64,000 nucleotides of DNA from positions 496,001 through 560,000 of the forward strand of contig NZ_JBHRSS010000008.1 in NCBI RefSeq assembly GCF_042643355.1, in the 5' to 3' direction. The notes under the pieces are model-generated. The model was given only the letters and a program-made list of their open reading frames with translations, made no database searches and was not told the DNA's origin. Positions 24,674 through 32,319 of the stretch are shown here, in pieces (within the stretch, counting starts at the first letter, position 1; each line of letters begins with the position of its first letter). The DNA is from Salinisphaera aquimarina. Its GTDB lineage: Bacteria > Pseudomonadota > Gammaproteobacteria > Nevskiales > Salinisphaeraceae. The position numbers and the translations under genes are program-made.

Positions 24674-25366
24674 TCAGATCCAGCCGTTTTCTCGTACCAG
24701 GCCGCGCACTCGCTCAAGCGACGCGGACACTGTCTCGCCGGTGGTGTCGATCACATGCGCGTCCACCGCCGGCTTCAAAGGGGCGACCACACGCGATGCA
24801 TCGCGCGCGTCCCGCTCCAATATCTCTCGATATATCCGTTCAAGATTAGCATCAACACCGGAGCCCGACAACTGTGCATGTCGTCGCGACGCGCGCTCCT
24901 CCGCCGAGGCGGTGACATAGATCTTCAGATCGGCATCCGGAAACACGATCGTGCCCATATCGCGACCGTCTGCAATCAGTCCCGGCGGGGACGCGAAATC
25001 GCGCTGACGGGACAGCAGCGCCTGTCGAATCGCGGACTGCACGGCCCATTTCGACGCCGCATCCGAAATCGCATCGCTGCGGATGACCTCGGTCACGTCC
25101 TCGCCGGCCAGCAGCACCCGCTGGCCCTCGCCGGCATCCGGCTCGAACACCAGATCGAGGCCGCGCGCGGCCTCGGCCGCCTCGGCACAGTCGGCCGCAT
25201 TGTCGGCATCCAGATCTTCACGCAGCGCGATCAGTCCGACGAGCCGGTACAGCGCGCCACTATCGAGCAGCCGCCAGCCCAGTTCGCAGGCGAGCGCGGA
25301 CGCGAGCGTGCCCTTGCCTGCCCCGCCCGGCCCGTCGAGTGTGAGCACTGGCGCCTGTGCGCTCAT
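24674..25366 (-). CDS. cmk: Cytidylate kinase
   Basis: A 230-residue kinase that phosphorylates CMP/dCMP. The P-loop DGPGGAGKGTLASALA is at about residues 11-26, followed by LLDSGALYRLVGLIAL and the DGRDMGTIVFPDADLKIYVT segment characteristic of Cmk. The ATG at 25366 sits in a 4-base overlap with the aroA stop, which decides the start over the longer frame. Part of the aroA-cmk-rpsA block. Confidence 0.97.
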   Translation of the reverse strand: MSAQAPVLTLDGPGGAGKGTLASALACELGWRLLDSGALYRLVGLIALREDLDADNAADCAEAAEAARGLDLVFEPDAGEGQRVLLAGEDVTEVIRSDAISDAASKWAVQSAIRQALLSRQRDFASPPGLIADGRDMGTIVFPDADLKIYVTASAEERASRRHAQLSGSGVDANLERIYREILERDARDASRVVAPLKPAVDAHVIDTTGETVSASLERVRGLVRENGWI

Positions 25367-26682
25367 GACATGCCGCGAGACTGGATATCGAGCCCCGCCG
25401 AACGCGCGAGTTCGACGAACCCCGGAAAAGACGTGTCCACGAAATCGCAATCGTCGATCGTGATCGGTGCACTGGCGCGCAGCCCCGCCATCGCGAAGGC
25501 CATGGCGATGCGGTGATCCTCGTGACTATGCACATGCCCGCCGCTGAAGCTGTATTCCTCGGGACGACCGATGATCGTGAGTCCGTCGTCGGCCACGCTG
25601 ACATCGACGCCGAGCGTGGCCAGCCCGTCGGCCATCACCTGGATACGGTCGGATTCCTTGACCCGCAGCTCCGCGGCACCGGTCAGCCGGGTGGTGCCGC
25701 TGGCGCAGGCCGCGGCGATGAAGATGGCCGGAAATTCGTCGATAGCCAGCTCGACTTCATCGGCACCGATATCCACGCCGCGCAGTTCGCTGCTGCGAAT
25801 CTCGATGTCGGCAACGGGCTCGCCTGCCTGCTCGCGCTCGTCGCGCAGGAGGAGGTCCGCGCCCATGCGCTGCAGAATCTCGATAATGCCGCGACGGGTC
25901 GGGTTCACGCCCACGCCGCGCAGCGTCAAGGCGCTGTCGCTGGCGATGCAGGCGCCGACCATGAAAAACGCCGCCGACGACAGATCCGCAGGCACCGCCA
26001 CGTCGAAGGCGTGCAGTTCCTGGCCGCCGGCAAGCGCCAGCTGGCAGCCCTTGCGCTCGATGCCGACCCCGAACGCTCCCAGCATGCGCTCGGTGTGATC
26101 GCGGCTCACGCCCGGCTCGTTGACCCGGGTTACCCCGTCGGCGTAAAGCCCGGCCAACAGCACGCAGGACTTGATCTGGGCGCTCGCCACCGGCGGCGTG
26201 TAATCGATGCCGGCGAGGGCCCGGCCGCCGCGGATCTGCAGCGGCGCGCGCCCGCCTTCACTGCCCTGGATATCCGCATTCATCAGGGTCAGCGGCTCGA
26301 TCACACGCGCCATGGGTCGACGCGACAGTCCGGCGTCGCCGCTGAGCACGCTGTCGAATGCCTGGCCGGCCATCAGCCCCGACAACAGCCGCATGGACGT
26401 GCCCGAGTTGCCCAGATCGAGCGCGCCGTCGGGCTTTTGCAGGCCATGACGACCGACGCCGTCGACGATCAGATCGCCCTGGTCCTCGCTGTGGCTCACG
26501 CCCATCGCCGCGAACGCACGCAGGGTCGCAAGACAGTCCGCGCTCTCCAGAAAGCCGCTGATCCGCGAGCGGCCGTCTGCAATCGCGGCAAACATGATCG
26601 CCCGGTGCGATATGGACTTGTCGCCCGGCACGCTCAGATGTCCGCTCAGACGACCGCCCGGCGCAATCTCGAATTGGCGCAT
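25363..26682 (-). CDS. aroA: 3-phosphoshikimate 1-carboxyvinyltransferase (EPSP synthase)
   Basis: A 439-residue enzyme of the shikimate pathway joining PEP and shikimate-3-phosphate. Signatures seen: VPGDKSISHRAIMFAA near the start, LDLGNSGTSMRLLSGLMAG (the LGNAGTAMR-like motif with Ser for Ala, a class II-like pattern) and TELRVKESDRI-like AAELRVKESDRIQ near the end. The start at 26682 follows the tyrA stop by two bases. In Pseudomonas tyrA and aroA are fused in one polypeptide; here they are separate adjacent genes. Confidence 0.97.
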   Translation of the reverse strand: MRQFEIAPGGRLSGHLSVPGDKSISHRAIMFAAIADGRSRISGFLESADCLATLRAFAAMGVSHSEDQGDLIVDGVGRHGLQKPDGALDLGNSGTSMRLLSGLMAGQAFDSVLSGDAGLSRRPMARVIEPLTLMNADIQGSEGGRAPLQIRGGRALAGIDYTPPVASAQIKSCVLLAGLYADGVTRVNEPGVSRDHTERMLGAFGVGIERKGCQLALAGGQELHAFDVAVPADLSSAAFFMVGACIASDSALTLRGVGVNPTRRGIIEILQRMGADLLLRDEREQAGEPVADIEIRSSELRGVDIGADEVELAIDEFPAIFIAAACASGTTRLTGAAELRVKESDRIQVMADGLATLGVDVSVADDGLTIIGRPEEYSFSGGHVHSHEDHRIAMAFAMAGLRASAPITIDDCDFVDTSFPGFVELARSAGLDIQSRGMS

Positions 26683-26684
26683 GG

Positions 26685-27587
26685 TCAGCCCTGGTCCTGT
26701 ATGTATTGACTGGCGAAGCGGTCGCGCGCCTGCTTGGCACGGCCGAAGGCACTGGTAAGCATGGCACCATCGCGCCCGGCGATCGCGCCGCGCAGGGCTT
26801 CGAGGTCGCCGATATAACGATCGAGCACGGGCAGCACCGCATCCCGGTTGGCGCTCACGATATCGCTCCACAGCGCCGGATCGCTGGAGGCGATACGGGT
26901 GAAATCCGCGAAACCGCCGGCCGCATATTCAAAGATCTCGGTGCGCTCGGCCATGCGCGCCAGCGTATCCACGAGCGCAAAGGCGAGCACATGCGGCAGG
27001 TGGCTGGTGGCGGCAAGCACTTCGTCGTGATGGGCCGCGTCCATTTCGGTGACGCGCGCGCCCAGCGCACGCCAGAGTGCTTCGACCGCCGCGAAGGCGT
27101 CGCGGTCGGTCTCCGGCGTTGGTGTGAGAATGACGCGGCGATCCTCGTACAGCGCGCCAAAACCCGCCTCCAGACCGCTGTGCTCGGTACCCGCGATCGG
27201 ATGACCGGGCACGAAGCGGCCGATCCGGGCACCCAGTTGCTCCCGCGCCGCCGTGATCACAGCCATCTTCACGCTGCCGACATCCGTGATCACCGCAGCG
27301 GCCGGCATGGCCCGCGCCAGATCGGCGAACACATCGGCCATGGCGCCGACCGGCACCGCAACCACGACCAAGTCCGCCCCGGCGACCGCCTTGCCGAGGT
27401 CGGTGGTGGCCTCGTCGACAATGCCCAGTTCCACGGCGCGTTTCGCGTCCTCCGTCGTCGCCACGCAGCCGACGATGGACGCCGCACCACCGGCGACACG
27501 CAGGCCGCGTGCGATCGAACCGCCGATCAGACCCAGGCCGATGATCGCAACATGCTGTCCATAGCCGGTCTCGGGCGCCGCATTCAT
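26685..27587 (-). CDS. tyrA: Prephenate dehydrogenase (TyrA)
   Basis: A 300-residue NAD(P)-dependent enzyme of tyrosine synthesis. It has the Rossmann motif HVAIIGLGLIGGSIARGLR at about residues 12-30. Conserved catalytic-region motifs are DVGSVK, GRFVPGHPIAGTEHSG and DEVLAATSHLPHV. No chorismate mutase or ACT domain is attached. It overlaps hisC by 4 bases and abuts aroA. Confidence 0.95.
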   Translation of the reverse strand: MNAAPETGYGQHVAIIGLGLIGGSIARGLRVAGGAASIVGCVATTEDAKRAVELGIVDEATTDLGKAVAGADLVVVAVPVGAMADVFADLARAMPAAAVITDVGSVKMAVITAAREQLGARIGRFVPGHPIAGTEHSGLEAGFGALYEDRRVILTPTPETDRDAFAAVEALWRALGARVTEMDAAHHDEVLAATSHLPHVLAFALVDTLARMAERTEIFEYAAGGFADFTRIASSDPALWSDIVSANRDAVLPVLDRYIGDLEALRGAIAGRDGAMLTSAFGRAKQARDRFASQYIQDQG

Positions 27588-28708
27588 AGCGCGGCCAGCA
27601 CCTTGTCCAGCGCTTCGAGAAAGCGCAGGTTTTCTTCGCGGGTTCCGACAGTTACGCGTAGATGTTCAGGCATTTCATAACTGGCCAGAGGACGCACGAT
27701 CACGCCCTCGCGCAGCAACGCTTCGTATAGCGGGCCGGATTCGCGACCACAATCGAAGGTGATGAAATTCGCCTCCGACGGCAGGCAGTCCATGCCGCGC
27801 GCGGTGAGTTCGCGCCCCAGCGAACTGCGTTCCGCGTTATTGCTGGCGATCGAGCGCTCGATGAAATCGGTATCGTCCATCGCCGCCGCCGCGCAGTGCA
27901 TGGCGACCATGTTCACGTTGAACGGCTGGCGAATACGATTGAGATAGTCCGCAACTTCGGCGCTCGACAACCCGTAACCGAACCGCAGCGCCGCCATGCC
28001 GAATATCTTGGAGAAAGTGCGGGTGACGATCAGGTTGGGAAACCGGTCCAGCCAGCTCCGGATATCCGGCTGCGCGGCCGTGGTCTGGTATTCGATATAG
28101 GCCTGATCGAGCAACACCACCGTCTGCGCCGGCACCTGCTCGAGAAAGGCTTCCAGCGCACTCGCGCTAAGCCAGGTGCCGGTCGGGTTGTTCGGACTGG
28201 CGATGAACACCACCCCGGTGTGGTCGTCGATGCGCGCCAGCATCCCGTCCAGGTCGTGCCCGAGCGGCATATCGGCGGCGGTGCCCAGCGCGGGGACGAT
28301 GCGCACCTCGGCGTTGACCGCACGCGCCACGATCGGATACACGGCAAACGAATACTGCGACACGATCGCGTTCTTGCCCGGGCCGAGAAATACCCGCGCC
28401 GTGAGTTCGAGAATATCGTTGGACCCATTGCCCAGGGTGATCCGCGCCGCTTCGATAGCATGCCGGGCGGCGATCCTGGCCTTGAGATCGAAGCCGCTAC
28501 CGTCCGGATAGCGATACAGATCGCCGTTGAAGCTCGCCAGCGCCGCGAGCGCGGCGGGTGACGTACCCAGCGGATTCTCGTTCGATGCCAGCTTGATGAT
28601 CGACGACAGACCCAGCTCGCGCTTGAGGTCCTCGATCGGCTTGCCCGGCACGTAGGTGTGCAGGCTACGAATCCCGTCGTGCGCCTGATCGGTGAGCGTA
28701 ATACTCAT
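27584..28708 (-). CDS. hisC: Histidinol-phosphate aminotransferase, probably acting on aromatic intermediates
   Basis: A 374-residue class I/II PLP aminotransferase of the HisC family. The cofactor Lys is in VTRTFSKIFGMAALRFGYG; earlier motifs are LASNENPLGTSPAAL and LTLGNGSNDIL-like ARITLGNGSNDILE. Encoded between pheA and tyrA, the usual position of the second HisC (HisC2) that can also transaminate prephenate or phenylpyruvate, so a role in Phe/Tyr synthesis is likely. ATG at 28708 preferred; a GTG at 28720 would add four residues. Neither has a good Shine-Dalgarno. Confidence 0.93.
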   Translation of the reverse strand: MSITLTDQAHDGIRSLHTYVPGKPIEDLKRELGLSSIIKLASNENPLGTSPAALAALASFNGDLYRYPDGSGFDLKARIAARHAIEAARITLGNGSNDILELTARVFLGPGKNAIVSQYSFAVYPIVARAVNAEVRIVPALGTAADMPLGHDLDGMLARIDDHTGVVFIASPNNPTGTWLSASALEAFLEQVPAQTVVLLDQAYIEYQTTAAQPDIRSWLDRFPNLIVTRTFSKIFGMAALRFGYGLSSAEVADYLNRIRQPFNVNMVAMHCAAAAMDDTDFIERSIASNNAERSSLGRELTARGMDCLPSEANFITFDCGRESGPLYEALLREGVIVRPLASYEMPEHLRVTVGTREENLRFLEALDKVLAAL

Positions 28709-28746
28709 GACATCAATCACTTGAAAGAATTATTGAAAGTCCGTTC

Positions 28747-29850
28747 TCAGACTGGCTCGGGGCCTATGGCGCGCGGATACGATCCCAGTATCTTGAGCAT
28801 GACGGCCTGGCTTTCGATAGCCGCGATCACGTCGCGCACGCGACTCTCGTCGGCATGGCCTTCGATATCGATGAAGAAATTATAGTCCCACGCCTGGCGC
28901 CGCGACGGGCGCGATTCGATACGCGTAAGGTCCACCCCGGCTTCAGCACCCGGTGTCAGCAGACGATGAAGCATGCCCGGCTGATTGCGGATGGCCACCA
29001 GAATCGAGGTCATGTCGTTGCCGGTCGCCGGCACATGCTGCTTGCCGAGGACCAGAAACCGCGTCGTGTTGTTGGGCTCGTCCTCGATGTTGGAGGCCAG
29101 CATCGCCAGCTCGTAGAACTCGGACGCGGCCCGTCCGGCGATCGCGGCGGCCTGGGTTTCGCCGGCCACCATGCGCGCCGCTTCGCCGTTGCTGGCGACC
29201 GCTTCGCGGACCACGCCCGGCAGGTGGCTGTCCAGCCATTTGCGACACTGCGCCAGCGACTGGGCATGAGCGACCACGCGTTTCACGCCGGCCAGATCCT
29301 CGGCCCGCGAGAGCAGATGATGATGCACCGCCAGCGCCACCTCGCCGCAGATCGACAACGAGCTGCCGACCAGCTGATCGAGGGTGTGGCTAACCACCCC
29401 TTCGGTGGAATTCTCCACCGGCACCACGCCGAAATCGGCATTGCCGGCCTCGACCTCCCGGAAGATCTCGTCGATCGCGGCCAGCGGTATAGCTTTCACC
29501 GAATGGCCGAAGTGCTTGTAGACGGCCGCCTGGGTGTAGGTCCCCTCGGGGCCGAGGTACGCCACCTTCAACGGCGATTCCAGCGCCAGGCACGCGGACA
29601 TCACTTCCCGCATGATGCGCGTGATGGTGGCATCATCCAGCGGGCCGTCGTTGCGCTCGGCCACGCGTCGTAGCACGTCGGCCTCGCGCTCGGGCCGATA
29701 GAAATCGCTGCGACCCTGGGCCTGCTTGATACGGGCCACATCCAGGGCAACCCCCGCGCGCTCGGCGATCAGACGCTGGATCTGCTGATCCAGCGTATCG
29801 ATACGCTCGCGCGCCTGGGACAGCGCCTGATCGTCGGATTGCGTACTCAT
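28747..29850 (-). CDS. pheA: Bifunctional chorismate mutase/prephenate dehydratase (P-protein)
   Basis: A 367-residue enzyme of phenylalanine synthesis. Residues 1-95 form an AroQ chorismate mutase (ARERIDTLDQQIQRLIAERA and SDFYRPEREADVLRR). Residues from about 100 form the prephenate dehydratase (VAYLGPEGTYTQAAVYKHFG, FGVVPVENSTEGVVSHTLD, NNTTRFLVLGKQ). The C-terminal ACT domain (ILVAIRNQPGMLHRLLTPGA, RIESRPSRRQAWDYNFFIDI) provides feedback control by Phe. It starts 14 bases after serA. Confidence 0.97.
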   Translation of the reverse strand: MSTQSDDQALSQARERIDTLDQQIQRLIAERAGVALDVARIKQAQGRSDFYRPEREADVLRRVAERNDGPLDDATITRIMREVMSACLALESPLKVAYLGPEGTYTQAAVYKHFGHSVKAIPLAAIDEIFREVEAGNADFGVVPVENSTEGVVSHTLDQLVGSSLSICGEVALAVHHHLLSRAEDLAGVKRVVAHAQSLAQCRKWLDSHLPGVVREAVASNGEAARMVAGETQAAAIAGRAASEFYELAMLASNIEDEPNNTTRFLVLGKQHVPATGNDMTSILVAIRNQPGMLHRLLTPGAEAGVDLTRIESRPSRRQAWDYNFFIDIEGHADESRVRDVIAAIESQAVMLKILGSYPRAIGPEPV

Positions 29851-29864
29851 CTACAAATCGCGCC

Positions 29865-31058
29865 CTATGCCGCTTCGCTGCCCACCGCGCCCAGATAGCG
29901 TACGCAGAGCACGCCTTCGATGGCCTTGAGCTCATCGAGCACCGCCTCGGGCGCCTCGGAATCCACGTCCACCAGGGTATAGGCGATTTCGCCTTTCGAC
30001 TTGTTGAGCAGGTCCGCGATATTGAGCTCGTGCCGTGCCAGCGTCGAGGATATCTGGCCGACCATGTTGGGCACGTTGTGGTTGACCACCACGATCCGGT
30101 GCGCATTGGCGGTCGGCGGCATGATCGCTTCGGGGAAATTCACCGAGTTGCGGATATTGCCCACTTCCAGGTAATCGCGCAGCTGGTCGGCGATCATCAT
30201 CGCGCTGTTGTCCTCGGCCTCGTCGGTGGAAGCGCCCAGATGCGGCAGCGTGATCACGCTGGGGTGCCCACGCAGCTTCTCGGACGGGAAATCGCACACG
30301 TAATAATGCAGGCGGCCGGATTCGAGCGCACCCAGCACCGCATCCTCGTCCACGATCTCGGCGCGCGAGAAATTGAGCAGCACGGCGTTCTTGCGCATCA
30401 GCTTGAGGCGCTTGGCGTCGATCAGGCCGCGGGTGTCGTCGACCAGCGGCACATGCAGGCTCACGAAATCCGAGCGCGACAGCAGTTCGTCCACCGACAG
30501 CGCCTGGGAGACGTTGGCGTGCAGGCGCCAGGCGTTGTTGACGGTGATGCCGGGATCGAAACCGAGCACGCTCATGCCCAGATCACGCGCGGCGTTGGCC
30601 ACCTGCACGCCGATCGCGCCCAGACCGGCCACGCCCAGCGTACGGCCCGGCAGTTCCACGCCCTTGAACCGCTTCTTGCCGGCCTCGACCTCTTTCTTGA
30701 GCTCCTCGCCGGTCGAGGTCAGTTCCTCGACATAGCGCCAGGCGCTCATCAGATTGCGCGATGACAACAGCAGACCCGACAACACCAGTTCCTTGACCGC
30801 GTTGGCGTTGGCACCGGGCGCGTTGAACACGGCCACGCCGCGCTTGGTCATGTCGGGCACGGGGATGTTGTTCACCCCGGCGCCGGCGCGGCCGATCGCG
30901 CGCACGGTGTCCGGGATCGCCATGTCGTGCATGTTGTGCGAGCGCAGGATGATCGCGTCCGGCGTCGACAGCTCCGAGGCGATCTCGTACTTGTCGCGCG
31001 GCAGGCGATCGAGGCCCTTCGAAGAAATGCTGTTGAGGGTTTGTACCTTGAATGTCAT
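29865..31058 (-). CDS. serA: D-3-phosphoglycerate dehydrogenase with ACT domain
   Basis: A 397-residue enzyme starting serine synthesis. Visible are the substrate-binding start GRAGAGVNNIPV, the NAD motif LGVAGLGAIGVQVANAARDL, LHVPLVDDTRGLID, and the catalytic Glu/His region ending ITLPHLGASTDEAEDNSAMM. A C-terminal ACT domain from about residue 325 (RIVVVNHNVPNMVGQISSTL) is likely a serine-sensing site. The short form lacking the allosteric ASB domain is used. Its place between serC and pheA is unusual compared with Pseudomonas, where serC is directly followed by pheA. An inverted repeat lies just upstream. Confidence 0.94.
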   Translation of the reverse strand: MTFKVQTLNSISSKGLDRLPRDKYEIASELSTPDAIILRSHNMHDMAIPDTVRAIGRAGAGVNNIPVPDMTKRGVAVFNAPGANANAVKELVLSGLLLSSRNLMSAWRYVEELTSTGEELKKEVEAGKKRFKGVELPGRTLGVAGLGAIGVQVANAARDLGMSVLGFDPGITVNNAWRLHANVSQALSVDELLSRSDFVSLHVPLVDDTRGLIDAKRLKLMRKNAVLLNFSRAEIVDEDAVLGALESGRLHYYVCDFPSEKLRGHPSVITLPHLGASTDEAEDNSAMMIADQLRDYLEVGNIRNSVNFPEAIMPPTANAHRIVVVNHNVPNMVGQISSTLARHELNIADLLNKSKGEIAYTLVDVDSEAPEAVLDELKAIEGVLCVRYLGAVGSEAA

Positions 31059-31090
31059 AGGAAACTTATCCGCAAATTCAGTAAGCAGTT

Positions 31091-31183
31091 GATCCGCAGA
31101 TGACGCAGATGACGCAGATTGTTAAAAGAAGATGCGGTCGCTTTCTTTTCTGAATCCGTGAAATCCGCGCAATCTGCGGATAA
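31091..31183. repeat. Imperfect inverted repeat with CGCAGATGA units between serC and serA
   Basis: Bases 31091-31120 contain ATCCGCAGATGACGCAGATG followed by ACGCAGATT, i.e. tandem units of about 10 bases. Bases 31151-31183 carry a diverged inverted counterpart ending GCAATCTGCGGATAA. About 22 of 30 positions pair. No gene is present; sequences of this ATCCGCAGAT type recur as intergenic repeats in unrelated proteobacterial genomes, as far as I recall. Confidence 0.6.
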
Positions 31184-31194
31184 GTGTCTTTGTC

Positions 31195-32280
31195 TTAACC
31201 GTTGTCCTTCTCGAAGGCGCGCATGAAATCAACCAGTGCATCGACGCCTTCCTGCGGCATCGCGTTGTAGATCGAAGCGCGCATGCCGCCCACCGAGCGG
31301 TGGCCCTTGAGCGTGGACAGGCCCGCTTCCTCGGCCTTGGCCAGAAAGCTCTTGTTGAGGCTGTCGTCGGCGAGCAGGAACGGCACGTTCATGCGCGAAC
31401 GCGCGCCCGGCGCCACCGGATTGCTGTAGAAGTCCGAACCGTCGATGGCGTCATAAAGCGTTTTCGCCTTCTTCGCGTTGCGCTCGGCCATGCCTTCCAG
31501 ACCGCCATTGTTCAGGATCCACTCGAAGGTCAATCCGCACATGTACCAGGCGAAGCAGGACGGCGTATTGAGCATGGAATCGGCGTCGGCCTGCTGCTTG
31601 TAATCCAGCACCATCGGCACGCCCGACTGCGGCTTGCCCATGAGATCGTCGCGCACGATGACCATCGTCATGCCGGCCGGACCCGCATTCTTCTGCGCGC
31701 CAGCGTAGATGACGCCGTATCTGGAGACGTCGATCGGCTTGGACAGGAACGCCGACGACCAGTCCGCCACCAGCGGCACGCTGCCGGTATCGGGCACATC
31801 CGGATATTCGATGCCTTCGATGGTTTCGTTGGGCGTGTAATGGACATAGGCCGCATCGTCGCGAAGCTGCCAGTCGGCGCGCGGGGCGATATCGGTGAAC
31901 TTGCCGTCGACGGCCGAACTGGCCGCGACCTGTGCGTCGCCGAATTTGCCGGCTTCCTTGACCGCTTTTTTGCCCCAACTGCCGGTGATGACGTAGTCGG
32001 CTTTCTGCGACTCGCCCATCAGATTCAGCGGTACGCCCGCGAACTGGCCGGCGGCGCCGCCCTGCAGGAACAGCACGCTGTAGCCGTCGGGTACGTTCAG
32101 CAGTGTGCGCAGGTCCTGGGTCGCTTTTTCGGCGATGGAGACGAATTCATCGCCGCGATGGCTCATCTCCATCACCGACATGCCGCAGCCCTGCCAGTCG
32201 AGAAGATCGGCCTGGGCTTTCTTGAGCACTTCCACCGGCAACGTCGCCGGACCTGCACTGAAGTTGTAAACGCGTGCCAT
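31195..32280 (-). CDS. serC: Phosphoserine aminotransferase
   Basis: A 361-residue PLP enzyme converting 3-phosphohydroxypyruvate to phosphoserine (also used in pyridoxine synthesis). It starts MARVYNFSAGPATLPVEVLK, has EMSHRGDEF, LFLQGGAAGQFAGVP and the PLP-Lys motif IYAGAQKNAGPAGMTMVIVR. The end reads GHRSVGGMRASIYNAMPQEG, typical of SerC. It follows gyrA by 39 bases, a conserved order. Confidence 0.97.
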   Translation of the reverse strand: MARVYNFSAGPATLPVEVLKKAQADLLDWQGCGMSVMEMSHRGDEFVSIAEKATQDLRTLLNVPDGYSVLFLQGGAAGQFAGVPLNLMGESQKADYVITGSWGKKAVKEAGKFGDAQVAASSAVDGKFTDIAPRADWQLRDDAAYVHYTPNETIEGIEYPDVPDTGSVPLVADWSSAFLSKPIDVSRYGVIYAGAQKNAGPAGMTMVIVRDDLMGKPQSGVPMVLDYKQQADADSMLNTPSCFAWYMCGLTFEWILNNGGLEGMAERNAKKAKTLYDAIDGSDFYSNPVAPGARSRMNVPFLLADDSLNKSFLAKAEEAGLSTLKGHRSVGGMRASIYNAMPQEGVDALVDFMRAFEKDNG

Positions 32281-32319
32281 ATGCAGTCTGTCTCCGATTA
32301 ATGTAGTAGCGCCGCGCGC

